From NCBI GenBank assembly GCA_017544005.1, contig JAFYEZ010000016.1, positions 1 through 47,922 on the forward strand: DNA of 47,922 nucleotides. Direction: 5' to 3'. This DNA comes from Bacteroidales bacterium (GTDB taxonomy: Bacteria > Bacteroidota > Bacteroidia > Bacteroidales > UBA932). A program made the position numbers and the translations under genes. The notes beneath the pieces are model-generated. The model was not told the DNA's origin. It did no database searches and was given only the letters and a program-made list of their open reading frames with translations. This document shows, one piece after another, positions 33,767 to 42,674 of the stretch (its first letter is position 1; every line of letters starts with the position of its first letter).

Positions 33767-34855
33767 CTAGTCGAACTGGCCCATCTTGAAGCGGGCGATT
33801 TCCGTATCGGTCAAAAAACGCCAGCTGCCGCGGGTGAGAGCCTTCTTGGTGAGGCCGGCGAAATAGACGCGGTCCAACTTGCGGACATTGTATCCCAGGT
33901 GTTCGAAGATGCGGCGCACGATCCGGTTGCGGCCGGAGTGGATCTCGATGCCCACCTGGCTCATGTCGTCGTCCACATAGGAGAGCGAGTCGGCATGGAT
34001 CTCGCCGTCTTCCAGCTCGATGCCCTTGAGGATGGCATCGAAATCGTTCTTCTTGAGGTTTTTATCCAAAAATGCGTGGTAGATCTTGCGGGCGCCGAAG
34101 GCGGGGTGCGTCAGTTTGTCGGCCAGGTCGCCGTCGTTGGTGAACATCAGCACGCCGGTCGTCGCCTTGTCGAGGCGGCCCACCGGATAGACGCGTTCGG
34201 GGCACTTGTCGTGTGAGATGAGGTCCATCACCGTCTTTTCCGCGTGCGGATCCGCCATGGTCGTCACGTAGCCTTTGGGTTTGTTCATCACCAGATAGAC
34301 CTTCTTCTCTCCCTTGAGGCGGGTGCCGTTGAAACGGACGTCGTCATCGGGCTTGACCTTGACGCCCAGTTCTGTCACAATCTTGCCGTTGACTGTCACC
34401 AGGCCCGCCTGGATAAAGTCGTCGGCCTCGCGGCGCGAGCAGATGCCGGAATTGGCGATAAAGCGGTTGAGCCGGAGGGAATCATCGGCCGTATAGATCT
34501 GGACCTTGGCGGCGGGCTTGCGCTCGCGGTTTTCGCGGCGGTGCTTCAGGTAGCCCTCGGTGTGCTGGAAACGGCCCTCCGTGGCGGGTTTGCGGTCGGA
34601 AAGCGGCTTGCGATCCGTCGCAGGTTTGCGGCCGTAGGACGGCTTGCGTCCCTCTGCCGGTTTATGGTCTGCGAACGGCTTGCGTGCAGCCGGCTTACCG
34701 TCAGCGAACGGTTTCCGGTCCGTCGGCTTGCGGTCAAAAGGTTTTCTGTCGGTGGGTTTGCTGCCGCCACTGCTACGGCGGGCTTTATACGGAGCCCTTG
34801 CGGGCTTGTCGGCGCGGCCTGTCACAGGTGTGCGACGACGGGGTTTGTTCTCCAT
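33767..34855 (-). CDS. rluB: RluB-type 23S rRNA pseudouridine synthase with a repeat-rich N-terminus
   Basis: Residues 1 to about 110 are a Lys/Pro/Arg-rich tail made of DRKPF-, DRKPT- and ADGKPAARKPF-like repeats; then an S4 domain (LRLNRFIANSGICSRREADDFI) and an RsuA/RluB catalytic domain with GRLDKATTGVLMFTNDG holding the catalytic Asp. The 362-aa protein starts at ATG 34855; a TTG seven codons upstream is also in frame, but the ATG is preferred and lies 26 nt after a -7 box. It leads an operon with era, parC and the AroK-LOG gene. Whether the true target is the rluB or rluE position is not clear from the sequence. Confidence 0.88.
   Translation of the reverse strand: MENKPRRRTPVTGRADKPARAPYKARRSSGGSKPTDRKPFDRKPTDRKPFADGKPAARKPFADHKPAEGRKPSYGRKPATDRKPLSDRKPATEGRFQHTEGYLKHRRENRERKPAAKVQIYTADDSLRLNRFIANSGICSRREADDFIQAGLVTVNGKIVTELGVKVKPDDDVRFNGTRLKGEKKVYLVMNKPKGYVTTMADPHAEKTVMDLISHDKCPERVYPVGRLDKATTGVLMFTNDGDLADKLTHPAFGARKIYHAFLDKNLKKNDFDAILKGIELEDGEIHADSLSYVDDDMSQVGIEIHSGRNRIVRRIFEHLGYNVRKLDRVYFAGLTKKALTRGSWRFLTDTEIARFKMGQFD
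34590..34770 (-). repeat. Degenerate KP-repeat tract in the rluB gene
   Basis: The coding strand repeats AAGCCG (Lys-Pro) plus a short variable block about every 21-27 nt. Copies include DRKPF, DRKPT, ADGKPAARKPF, ADHKPAEGRKP and YGRKP. The tract corresponds to the flexible N-terminal tail of the enzyme. Confidence 0.8.
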
Positions 34856-34880
34856 GGAATCAATCAATAATTTCAAACTG

Positions 34881-34888
34881 CAAAGTTA
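34881..34888 (-). promoter_or_regulatory. -7 box for rluB-era-parC-aroK/LOG
   Basis: Minus-strand TAACTTTG, 26 nt before the rluB ATG; full TAnnTTTG match. Confidence 0.55.
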
Positions 34889-34909
34889 GTTCAATCTGAA
34901 TTATTTTCC

Positions 34910-34917
34910 TACTTTTG
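34910..34917 (+). promoter_or_regulatory. -7 box for the MacB-like permease gene
   Basis: TACTTTTG, a TAnnTTTG match, 28 nt before the ATG at 34945; divergent to the rluB promoter. Confidence 0.55.
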
Positions 34918-34944
34918 AAGGTCATTTGAAGCGAAGAAAAGAGG

Positions 34945-36165
34945 ATGAAAGGACAACTCACCGCCGCGCTCGCCGCCATTCGGGCCAATCGCCTGCGTTC
35001 AGCGCTCACCATCAGCATCATTGCCATCGGTGTCACCGCCCTGGTCGGCATCGAGACCGCCATCGGCGCGCTCCACCGGCAGCTGGCCGGCAGTTTCGGC
35101 CGTATGGGGGCCCAGCGCCTGGCACTGGTCCCGGATCTGCCGGACCCGCATCAGGAATTCCCCCGCCCCTTCTCCTGGCAGGAGGCCTCCGCTTTTGCCG
35201 CCGGTTTTGCCTCGTTTGATGCGCCCCTTGTGAGCCTGAGCGCCCCCATTACCCCCATCGCTGTCATCACGGCAGGCGGCCGGCGGACAGACCCGGTGGT
35301 CCAGGTTCTCGCCGCAGACGAGGCCTACCTGGCCGTGGCGGGAGAAGACCTTTCAGAGGGCCGCGGATTCACCGCGTCCGAATCCTCTTCGGGGGCAGCC
35401 ATCTGTGTGATAGGCAGCAGTTTGTCCCGGAAACTATTCGGGGAAGAATCTGCCGTCACAGGCCGCGCCCTCAACTTCTCGGGCGTGAACTATACGGTCG
35501 TGGGCGTACTCGCCTCCGGCGGATCGTTCTTCGGGCCGGGCAACGGGAACACCCTGATCCTGCCGCTGGCGGCCGGACGTCGGTGGCTGCCGGAAGAAAC
35601 GGCGCAGTGGCAGATTACCCTGCTGAGCGATGCCGCCCGCGGCTATCCGGAGTCGTGGCTGCTCGAGGAGGCCCGCACCCGGATGCGCGCGCTGCGGCGA
35701 CTCGCCCCGGGCGCTCCGGACGACTTTGCCATCCGCCAGAGCGACGCCCTGCTCGAGCGACTCTCGGCGCTGGAGGAAAAGCTGTCGCTGGCCGCCCTGG
35801 CCATCGGGCTCGTCACCCTGCTCGGGGCAGCCGTTGCACTGATGAATATTCTGCTGGTTTCGGTCAAGGAACGCACCGGAGAGATCGGGCTCCGCAAAGC
35901 CCTCGGCGAGCGGACGGCCTCCATCCGCCGCCAGTTCCTCACCGAATCCATCCTGATCGGTCAGCTGGGCGGCGCAGCCGGAATCATCCTCGGTCTGCTG
36001 GCAGGCTGGGGCGTATCCCAGGTGCTCGGGGGCGGCTGCCCGGTTCCCTGGAAATGGCTCGCGGTGGCGCTGGGCCTCTGCTTCCTGATCAGCCTTCTGG
36101 CCGGAAGCCTTCCGGCTACACGCGCCGCCCGCCTCCAACCCGTGGAGGCGCTCCGAGGCAGATAA
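34945..36165 (+). CDS. MacB/FtsX-type ABC transporter permease
   Basis: 406-aa membrane protein with the four-helix MacB layout: helix 1 (about 20-42), a large periplasmic MacB_PCD domain (about 45-270), then three helices at about 285-312, 330-352 and 365-388. The conserved cytoplasmic segment ERTGEIGLRKALGERTASIRRQFLTE links helices 2 and 3. No ATPase partner gene is next to it, so it is an orphan permease, and the transported molecule is unknown. The end is convergent with the DUF2147 gene, with about 11 nt between. Confidence 0.88.
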   Translation: MKGQLTAALAAIRANRLRSALTISIIAIGVTALVGIETAIGALHRQLAGSFGRMGAQRLALVPDLPDPHQEFPRPFSWQEASAFAAGFASFDAPLVSLSAPITPIAVITAGGRRTDPVVQVLAADEAYLAVAGEDLSEGRGFTASESSSGAAICVIGSSLSRKLFGEESAVTGRALNFSGVNYTVVGVLASGGSFFGPGNGNTLILPLAAGRRWLPEETAQWQITLLSDAARGYPESWLLEEARTRMRALRRLAPGAPDDFAIRQSDALLERLSALEEKLSLAALAIGLVTLLGAAVALMNILLVSVKERTGEIGLRKALGERTASIRRQFLTESILIGQLGGAAGIILGLLAGWGVSQVLGGGCPVPWKWLAVALGLCFLISLLAGSLPATRAARLQPVEALRGR

Positions 36166-36176
36166 CCGGTCTGATT

Positions 36177-36641
36177 CTAGAGCTTGGTCCAGTAGGCCTT
36201 CTCGCCGATACCGAGGATCGTTCCCCGCAGGCAGAGACGGCCGTCTTCCAGGAATTTGACGGTGACGTTGGCACGGATGCCGCGCTGGGGGTCGTAGATC
36301 TTGGTGCCGTCCCACTGCTTCTTGGCCGCATTGTATTTCAGGCCGTGGAAAAGAACCACTTCATCGCAGGGCACGCTCCGCAGCGACTTGTCCGGATTCT
36401 TGACATCGAGGGCCTTCTTGCCGGTCTTGGCGTCAATCGGGTTCTCGATCCAGTAGATCTGGCAATGATAGGTACCGTCCGCACGCTTGGAAATCTCGGC
36501 CCGGAAGCGGTCGCCGCCCTGCACGGACTCATATTTGCCGAGGATATTGTCGGCGGCATTATTGAGGGCGTTCTGGGCAAAAGAGAAGGGGGCGGCCCAA
36601 AGAAGCGCCGCCAGAAGAATCATCAGTTTTTTCATTTTCAA
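36177..36641 (-). CDS. DUF2147 family secreted protein
   Basis: 154-aa protein with a signal peptide (MKMKKLMILLAALLWAAPFSFAQ) and a small beta-barrel-like domain characteristic of DUF2147: ILGKYESVQGGDRFRAEISKRADGTYHCQIYW ... GLKYNAAKKQWDGTKIYDPQRG ... GILGIGEKAYWTKL (partial blocks). These proteins are small periplasmic or surface proteins of unknown function. It follows recJ in the same direction, 12 nt after its stop. Confidence 0.85.
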   Translation of the reverse strand: MKMKKLMILLAALLWAAPFSFAQNALNNAADNILGKYESVQGGDRFRAEISKRADGTYHCQIYWIENPIDAKTGKKALDVKNPDKSLRSVPCDEVVLFHGLKYNAAKKQWDGTKIYDPQRGIRANVTVKFLEDGRLCLRGTILGIGEKAYWTKL

Positions 36642-36653
36642 CGGTTTGAAAGG

Positions 36654-38393
36654 TTAGAACAAGGTCGTCTTGTCCTTGATGTCGCGGACCCGCAACTGGA
36701 TGTTGGCGATGCCGCGATAGTAGTTCTCCGCAATCGAGTAGCAGATATCCACGGGATTGCCGGCCTGCATGTGCTCTAAATGGTCGGACAGGTTGAAAGC
36801 GATGGCCGAAATGTGGCGATACGGCTCGTCCTCCTGGATCAGTTCCAGGCGCAGGTGCTTGAGCGTGCCGGAATCGGCGGAGCCCACCTTGCGGCCGTTG
36901 CCGTTGTCATAGACGTTCTCCGTGACGAAGACCGGCGAAGCGTTGCCGGGGCCGAAGGGCTGGAAGGACTTGAGCAGGCGGAAGAACTTCGGGGTGATCT
37001 GCTTGAAATCCAGGTAGGAATCGATATCGATGACCGGCGTCAGCTGGGCGTCGGCGATCTTGGCGGCCACGAAGGCTTCGAACCGCTCGCAGAAGGCGGG
37101 GAAGTTCTCCTCGCGGATGGTCAGGCCGGCGGCGTAGGTATGGCCGCCGAAGTTCTCCAGCAGGTCGGCACAGGATTCGATAGCCTCGTAGAGGTCGAAT
37201 CCCGCCACGGAACGGGCGGAGCCGGTGATGAATCCGTTCGATTTGCTCAGCACGATGGTGGGGCGGTAGTAGGCCTCCACCAGGCGGGAGGCGACGATTC
37301 CCACCACGCCCTTGTGCCAGTTCGGGTTATAGACCACCGTCGACTTCTTCTCCGCGAAACCCGGAATATGCTTGACCATTTCCAGCGCCTCCTCGGTGAT
37401 CTCGCGGTCGATCCGCTTGCGGTCGTCGTTGTGGGCGTTGATGGCCAGGCCGTTCTGCAGGGCGTCCGAATCGTCGCGGGCGGTGAGCATGTCCACGGCC
37501 GTGCGGCCCGACTCCATGCGCCCCGCCGCATTGATGCGCGGCCCGATCTTGAAGACGATATCGTCGATCGTAATGTTGTGTTTCTCCAGGCCGGAGAGCT
37601 TGATGACCGACATCAGGCCCTTGCGGGGATTCTCATTGAGCTGCTTGAGGCCGTAGTAGGCCAGCACGCGGTTCTCGCCGGTCACCGAGACCAGGTCGGA
37701 GGCGATGCTCACCACCAGCAGGTCGAGCAGCGGCGAAACCTTCTCGAACGGGATGTCATATTTCTGGGCGTAGGCCTGCACCAGCTTGAAGCCCACCCCG
37801 CAACCAGAGAGGTCGTCAAAGGGGTAGTGGCAGTCTTCCCGCTTGGGGTCCAGCACAGCCACGGCAGCCGGAAGGACCTCGTCGGGCAGATGGTGGTCGC
37901 AGATGATGACGTCGATTCCCAGCCCCTTGGCATACTTGACCTTCTCGACTGCCTTGATGCCGCAGTCGAGGGTGATGATCAGCGTGCAGCCGTGCGACTT
38001 GGCGCAGTCGATTCCCTTGTAGGAAAGGCCGTAGCCCTCGTCGTAGCGGTCCGGGATATAGTATTCGAGCTTGTCGGTATACGCACACAGGAAGGTGTAT
38101 ACCAGCGAGACGGCGGTCGTTCCGTCCACATCGTAATCGCCATAGATGAGGATCTTCTCCCCTTTCGTCACGGCCGTGTGGACCCGCTCCACCGCGGCTT
38201 CCATATCTTTCATCAGGAACGGGTCGTGCAGCATCGAGAGGTCGGGCCGGAAGAATTCCCGCGCCTTCTCGAAGGTGTCGATGCCCCGCTGTACCAGCAG
38301 GTTGGCCAACACCTGGTCAATTCCCAGTTCGGTGGAGAGCTGTCTGACCACCGCCGGGTTCCCCTGTTCCTTGACAATCCACTTCTTTTCCAT
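36654..38393 (-). CDS. recJ: Single-stranded-DNA-specific exonuclease RecJ
   Basis: 5'-3' exonuclease for recombination and repair. The 579-aa protein shows the DHH-family motifs: GDYDVDGTTA (85-94), TLDCG (141-145), CDHHLP (165-170), a DHHA1 segment with GPRINAAGRMESG, and a C-terminal OB-like domain. Metal-ligand Asp and His residues are present. The promoter lies almost on the start codon (7 nt between the -7 box and the ATG), so the mRNA would be nearly leaderless. It is divergent to lysS. Confidence 0.95.
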   Translation of the reverse strand: MEKKWIVKEQGNPAVVRQLSTELGIDQVLANLLVQRGIDTFEKAREFFRPDLSMLHDPFLMKDMEAAVERVHTAVTKGEKILIYGDYDVDGTTAVSLVYTFLCAYTDKLEYYIPDRYDEGYGLSYKGIDCAKSHGCTLIITLDCGIKAVEKVKYAKGLGIDVIICDHHLPDEVLPAAVAVLDPKREDCHYPFDDLSGCGVGFKLVQAYAQKYDIPFEKVSPLLDLLVVSIASDLVSVTGENRVLAYYGLKQLNENPRKGLMSVIKLSGLEKHNITIDDIVFKIGPRINAAGRMESGRTAVDMLTARDDSDALQNGLAINAHNDDRKRIDREITEEALEMVKHIPGFAEKKSTVVYNPNWHKGVVGIVASRLVEAYYRPTIVLSKSNGFITGSARSVAGFDLYEAIESCADLLENFGGHTYAAGLTIREENFPAFCERFEAFVAAKIADAQLTPVIDIDSYLDFKQITPKFFRLLKSFQPFGPGNASPVFVTENVYDNGNGRKVGSADSGTLKHLRLELIQEDEPYRHISAIAFNLSDHLEHMQAGNPVDICYSIAENYYRGIANIQLRVRDIKDKTTLF

Positions 38394-38400
38394 AATCGTG

Positions 38401-38408
38401 CAAAGGTA
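38401..38408 (-). promoter_or_regulatory. -7 box for recJ
   Basis: Minus-strand TACCTTTG, 7 nt before the recJ ATG. The short distance implies a nearly leaderless mRNA if used. Confidence 0.45.
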
Positions 38409-38420
38409 GCATTTTTTTGC

Positions 38421-38428
38421 TATTTTTG
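38421..38428 (+). promoter_or_regulatory. -7 box for lysS
   Basis: TATTTTTG, 29 nt before the lysS ATG; back to back with the recJ box. Confidence 0.6.
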
Positions 38429-38457
38429 CAACCTGTAAATGATAACTGAAAGACCGT

Positions 38458-39969
38458 ATGGATATCCAGGATTTGAACGAACAGGAGCAGAACCGGAGGG
38501 CCTCGCTGAATGCGCTGAGGGAGTTGGGAATCGACCCCTATCCGGCTGCCGAATACAAAGTGAACGCGACGAGCGCCCAGATCAAGGCGGAGTTTGACCC
38601 GGAAAAGGGCAACTTTGCCGATGTGGCCATTGCCGGCCGCATGATGAGCCGCCGCATCATGGGCGCCGCCTCCTTCATTGAACTGCAGGACGAACAGGGC
38701 CGCATCCAGGTCTATGTCAAGCGGGACGAAATCTGCCCGGGCGAGGACAAGACGATGTACAACACCGTCTTCAAGAAGCTGCTCGATATCGGCGACGTGA
38801 TCGGCATCCGCGGTTTTGCCTTCTACACGCAGACAGGCCAGCTCTCCATTCACGCCAAGGAACTTACGGTGCTGAGCAAGTCGCTGCGCGTGCTGCCCAT
38901 CGTCAAGGAGCAGGACGGCAAGGTATTCGACGCCTTCGCCGATCCGGAACTCCGCTACCGCCAGCGCTATGTGGACCTGATCGTCAATCCGCAAGTCCGT
39001 GAGGTCTTTATCAAGCGCGCAAAGATTGTCGCCACAATGCGCGAATACTTCAACGAGGCCGGTTGCCTCGAGGTCGAAACGCCGATCCTGCAGAGCATTC
39101 CGGGCGGCGCCACGGCCCGTCCCTTCATCACGCATCACAACGCACTCGATATTGACCTCTACATGCGTATCGCCAACGAGCTGTACCTCAAGCGACTGAT
39201 CGTGGGCGGCTACAACGGGGTCTATGAATTCGCCAAGGATTTCCGCAACGAGGGCATGGACAAAACCCACAACCCCGAGTTCACCTGCATGGAGATCTAC
39301 GTGGCCTACAAGGATTACATCTGGATGATGGCCTTCGTGGAGAAGATGCTCGAAAAGATTGCGCTGAACGTCAATGGCACGACGAAGGTGGAGATTGCCG
39401 GCAACGAGATCAATTTCAAGGGCCCCTACCGCCGTCTTCCTATCCTGGACGCCATCAAGGAGTATGCCGGCGTGGACGTCAAGGGCATGGACGAGGCGCA
39501 GCTGCGCTCCACCTGCCAGAAGCTGAACGTGGAGATTACCCCCTCCATGGGCAAGGGCAAGCTGATCGACGCCATCTTCGGCGAATACTGTGAGAAAAAC
39601 CTGATTCAGCCCACCTATATCATCGACTATCCGGTGGAGATGTCCCCGCTGACCAAGCGCCACCGCAACGATCCGACCCTCACCGAGCGGTTCGAGCTGT
39701 TCGTCTGCGGCAAGGAGCTGGCCAACGCCTATTCCGAGCTGAACGACCCGATCGACCAGTTCGAGCGGTTCCAGGAGCAGGCGCGCCTCAAGAGCAAGGG
39801 AGACGACGAGGCGATGTTCATCGACATGGACTTCGTCCGCGCCCTCGAGTACGGCATGCCGCCGACCTCGGGCCTCGGCATGGGAATCGACCGCCTGACG
39901 ATGTTCATGACGGGCCAGACCACCATCCAGGACGTTCTCTTCTTCCCGCAGATGCGGCCTGAAAAATAG
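38458..39969 (+). CDS. lysS: Lysyl-tRNA synthetase (class II)
   Basis: Charges tRNA-Lys. The 503-aa length is typical for bacteria. An N-terminal OB-fold (about 60-165, [30 protein letters not shown] in blocks) precedes the class II core: motif 2 [18 protein letters not shown] and motif 3 [16 protein letters not shown]. It has its own promoter divergent to recJ. The SpoU-type gene follows after 6 nt, so lysS leads lysS-spoU-aroE. Confidence 0.96.
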   Translation: MDIQDLNEQEQNRRASLNALRELGIDPYPAAEYKVNATSAQIKAEFDPEKGNFADVAIAGRMMSRRIMGAASFIELQDEQGRIQVYVKRDEICPGEDKTMYNTVFKKLLDIGDVIGIRGFAFYTQTGQLSIHAKELTVLSKSLRVLPIVKEQDGKVFDAFADPELRYRQRYVDLIVNPQVREVFIKRAKIVATMREYFNEAGCLEVETPILQSIPGGATARPFITHHNALDIDLYMRIANELYLKRLIVGGYNGVYEFAKDFRNEGMDKTHNPEFTCMEIYVAYKDYIWMMAFVEKMLEKIALNVNGTTKVEIAGNEINFKGPYRRLPILDAIKEYAGVDVKGMDEAQLRSTCQKLNVEITPSMGKGKLIDAIFGEYCEKNLIQPTYIIDYPVEMSPLTKRHRNDPTLTERFELFVCGKELANAYSELNDPIDQFERFQEQARLKSKGDDEAMFIDMDFVRALEYGMPPTSGLGMGIDRLTMFMTGQTTIQDVLFFPQMRPEK

Positions 39970-39975
39970 CCGGCG

Positions 39976-40764
39976 ATGGCGGAGGCGCTCACCATAACCT
40001 CGCTCCACAATCCCAAGATCAAGGATTTGCTCCAGCTCATCGAGAAATCGAAAGAGCGGCGCGCCCGCGGCCTTTTTGTCGTGGAGGGACTCCGCGAAGT
40101 GACCCGGGCGCTGGCGGCCGGCTACCCGGCCGAGACGGTATTTCTCTGCCGGGAGATTCTCTCCGAGCCACCGGCCGTCGATCCGGACAAGGTATTCACC
40201 GTCTCCAGGGAGGTGTACGACCGGATTGCGTATCGAGGTGGCACGGAAGGCATTGTGGCCGTTCTGCGCACCCGGGAACGCACGTTCGAAGATCTTCCGC
40301 TTGGGGAAAGGCCGCTGATTCTGGTGCTGGAAAGCGTGGAGAAACCGGGCAATATCGGTGCGGTGCTCCGCAGCGCCGACGCGGCGGGAGTGGATGCCGT
40401 CCTGATCTGCGATCCGCTCACCGATCTCTACAATCCGAACCTGATCCGCGCCAGCCTCGGTGCGCTCTTCTCCGTGCCGACCCTCTGCTGCACCTCCCAG
40501 GAGGCCGCCGCGTGGCTCAAACGGCACGATATCGCCATCCTGACAGCCCAGCTGCAGGATTCCAAACTGTATTATGATACGGACATGACCCGCCCCACCG
40601 CCCTTGTGATGGGAACGGAAGACAAGGGGCTCTCCCCCTTCTGGCGGGAGCAGGCCGACGCCCATATCCGGATTCCGATGGCCGGTGCGATGGACTCCCT
40701 CAACGTGTCGGTTTCCGCCGCCATCCTCTGTTTCGAAGCTGTCCGCCAGCGCGCCGCCCGATGA
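39976..40764 (+). CDS. TrmH/SpoU-family RNA 2'-O-methyltransferase
   Basis: S-adenosylmethionine-dependent ribose methyltransferase acting on rRNA or tRNA, 262 aa. SpoU motif 1 is EKPGNIGAVLRSADAAG, with the conserved Asn and Arg; motif 2 VMGTEDKGLS; motif 3 IPMAGAMDSLNVSVSAAI (partial), with the deep-knot Asn. The N-terminal SpoU substrate-binding-like domain (about 1-100) is present. RNA target not decidable. Its start is 6 nt after lysS and its end overlaps aroE by 4 nt (ATGA). Confidence 0.92.
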   Translation: MAEALTITSLHNPKIKDLLQLIEKSKERRARGLFVVEGLREVTRALAAGYPAETVFLCREILSEPPAVDPDKVFTVSREVYDRIAYRGGTEGIVAVLRTRERTFEDLPLGERPLILVLESVEKPGNIGAVLRSADAAGVDAVLICDPLTDLYNPNLIRASLGALFSVPTLCCTSQEAAAWLKRHDIAILTAQLQDSKLYYDTDMTRPTALVMGTEDKGLSPFWREQADAHIRIPMAGAMDSLNVSVSAAILCFEAVRQRAAR

Positions 40765-41495
40765 AACGTTTCGGACTGATTGGCTCTCCCATCGCACACA
40801 GCCTCTCTCCCGCGATGTTCCGCGCCGCCTATCCGGAGTGGGAATACGACTTGATTGAAACCCGGGATTTCGAGGAGGCCTGGCAGATCTTCCGCCGTAA
40901 TTACACGGCCGTCAACGTCACGGCCCCCTTCAAACTGCAGGCTTTCGAACGCGCCGACGAAGCGGATACGGTGACGCGCCAGATTGGTGCGGCCAACATC
41001 CTGCTCAACCAGGAGACAGGCGTCAAGGCGCTGAATACCGATTTCTGGGCTGTCTGCCAGCTGCTTCGCCTGAACATGCCGCCGCTGGAGACGCCCAAGG
41101 CGCTGGTGGTGGGCTGCGGAGGCGCCGGACGGGCCGCCGCCCTGGCCTGCACCAACCTGCATCTAGAAACGGCGGTGGCGAACCGGGATTTCGACAAGGC
41201 GGAACGCTACTGCAGCCACGCCGGCGGCATGGAGCCGCTGACGCTCGAAGAGGCGGAGAGGCGCCTCCCCGAGTTCGGCATCGTCATCTACACCCTTCCC
41301 CTGGAGATTCCCCTCGCCGGGATGATCCGCGAGCGGGAAGAGATGATCGCGCTGGAGGCGAACTACCTGAATCCCTGCCTCAGCGGTCCGAACTACATTT
41401 CCGGAAAGCAGTGGCTCGTCGCACAGGCCGCTGCAGGTTTCAGAGTGATGACTGGAAGGATTCCCGACTGGGAACGTCTCAATACCATTCTCTAA
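40761..41495 (+). CDS. aroE: Shikimate dehydrogenase
   Basis: Reduces 3-dehydroshikimate to shikimate with NADPH. The 244-aa protein shows GSPIAHSLSP (8-17), the catalytic Lys58 in VNVTAPFK, Asp94 in LNTDF, and VVGCGGAGRAA. The NADP-binding strand end that usually reads N-A-T-P is replaced by YTLPL, so this is a divergent but probably active form. It is the third gene of the lysS operon, translationally coupled to the methyltransferase gene. Confidence 0.92.
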   Translation: MKRFGLIGSPIAHSLSPAMFRAAYPEWEYDLIETRDFEEAWQIFRRNYTAVNVTAPFKLQAFERADEADTVTRQIGAANILLNQETGVKALNTDFWAVCQLLRLNMPPLETPKALVVGCGGAGRAAALACTNLHLETAVANRDFDKAERYCSHAGGMEPLTLEEAERRLPEFGIVIYTLPLEIPLAGMIREREEMIALEANYLNPCLSGPNYISGKQWLVAQAAAGFRVMTGRIPDWERLNTIL

Positions 41496-41538
41496 TCCTT
41501 TATTCACTTTTTTTTATGAACAACAGCTTTTTTTTGCA

Positions 41539-42114
41539 GTGCTCGCCGCGCTGCTTGCCGTTTCACTGATTGCCGTCACCCTCGCCCTGGTTTTCTGCCA
41601 CCGGCACGGCTCCGTTCTCTCCACGCAACTGGCCCTCAGACGGGCCCGGGAAGCGCAGCTCAAAATTGCCATCGACGCCATGATGGAACTCCTGCGCAAC
41701 ATTATCGACGCCGTCCAACTGAGCGGAGGACGGGCGGAAGTGCTGATGAGAGACCTGCGCAGCCGGCTCGTCGTGGAGATTGACAATGACAAGAGCCTGG
41801 TCAAAGACTGCCGGCTATTTGCGGACCTCCGTTTCAACGGACTCGCCGACTATCTCGAACGGCATTATCCCATCCTCAACAAGCAGGAAATCCTGCTCTG
41901 CAGCATCATCAGCCTGGGAATCCCCTCCGACAACCTGCGCTGCCTGCTCGGGCACAACCATGCCGGCAGCCTCTACAACCGGACCACCCGCATCCGCAAA
42001 AAGCTCGGCATCACCCGGAGCGGCATGCTGCTCGACGAATACCTCTACCAACTCTCGCTCGAACTCGAAAAGGAACGCGTAGAAGAAGATTATTTCAAAA
42101 TCAAAGAAAAATAA
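41539..42114 (+). CDS. Membrane-anchored HTH protein, start disturbed at a T8 tract
   Basis: The longest frame is 191 aa from GTG 41539: a hydrophobic stretch (about 1-20), a helical segment (about 28-105, likely coiled coil), and a C-terminal LuxR-like HTH with LNKQEILLCSIISLGIPSDNLR ... LYNRTTRIRKKLGI (partial). An ATG at 41516 sits exactly where a start is expected, but is one base out of frame across a run of eight T (41528-41535). With nine T it would read MNNSFFFAVLAALLAVSL into this frame, giving 199 aa and a complete helix. So either the T-run is mis-sequenced, varies between cells, or the GTG is used. It follows aroE by about 20 nt and is probably a transcription regulator of an unrecognised family. 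Confidence 0.7.
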   Translation: MLAALLAVSLIAVTLALVFCHRHGSVLSTQLALRRAREAQLKIAIDAMMELLRNIIDAVQLSGGRAEVLMRDLRSRLVVEIDNDKSLVKDCRLFADLRFNGLADYLERHYPILNKQEILLCSIISLGIPSDNLRCLLGHNHAGSLYNRTTRIRKKLGITRSGMLLDEYLYQLSLELEKERVEEDYFKIKEK

Positions 42115-42116
42115 AT

Positions 42117-42124
42117 TATCTTTG
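42117..42124 (+). promoter_or_regulatory. -7 box for ssb
   Basis: TATCTTTG, perfect TAnnTTTG, 2 nt after the previous stop and 40 nt before the ssb ATG. Confidence 0.65.
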
Positions 42125-42140
42125 CTTGTTGCGAAGCAAA
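42121..42140 (+). promoter_or_regulatory. Hairpin in the ssb leader
   Basis: TTTGCTT / AAGCAAA (7 bp) with loop GTTGCG, overlapping the end of the -7 box and the transcription start. It could be an operator or mRNA structure near the 5' end; function unknown. Confidence 0.4.
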
Positions 42141-42164
42141 TGCGAACAAATAAAGATACCAGAT

Positions 42165-42650
42165 ATGTCAGTCAACAAAGTCATCCTCGTAGGAAATGTC
42201 GGGAAAGAGCCCGAAATCAGACACTTGGAAAGCGGAGCGTCCGTCGCTTCCTTCTCCCTGGCCACTACCGAGCGTTACCGCGACAAGAGCGGCAATGTCC
42301 AGGATCTCACCGAGTGGCACAACATCGTAGCCTGGCGCCAACTCGCAGACCTGGCCGGCAATTACATCCACAAAGGATCGCAGATCTATGTGGAAGGCCG
42401 CATCCGCACCCGCTCCTGGGACGACCAGAACGGGCAGAAACGCTACCAGACCGAAATTCTCGCCGATGTCATCCAGCTGCTCGGCCGCAAGGGCGACAGC
42501 CCTGCGCCTGCCGGCGGCGCCTACATTGAAACGGCTGCTCCCGCTCCGCGCCCTGCGGCTCCCGCACCCGCACCGCGCCCGGCCTCCACGCCGATTATCT
42601 CCTCAGAAGAACTTGCCCAGGAAGACGGCACAGACGATCTTCCGTTCTAA
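42165..42650 (+). CDS. ssb: Single-stranded DNA-binding protein
   Basis: 161 aa. OB-fold (about 1-110: MSVNKVILVGNVGKEPEIR, TEWHNIVAW, GSQIYVEGRIRTRSW in blocks), then a Pro/Ala-rich linker (APAPRPAAPAPAPRP) and the acidic C-terminal tip DDLPF that binds partner proteins. The ATG at 42165 is preferred over an upstream in-frame start because it follows the leader hairpin and promoter. Confidence 0.96.
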   Translation: MSVNKVILVGNVGKEPEIRHLESGASVASFSLATTERYRDKSGNVQDLTEWHNIVAWRQLADLAGNYIHKGSQIYVEGRIRTRSWDDQNGQKRYQTEILADVIQLLGRKGDSPAPAGGAYIETAAPAPRPAAPAPAPRPASTPIISSEELAQEDGTDDLPF

Positions 42651-42674
42651 TGGTTTAACAGATATCTATTTGTC

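Noticed and set aside
38317-40797. Long minus-strand open frame (826 codons) opposite lysS and the methyltransferase gene
   Set aside because: It is antisense to lysS and SpoU-type genes and rich in His, Gly and Val as expected from antisense of a high-GC gene. No domain or export signal is seen, and the sense genes have all family motifs.
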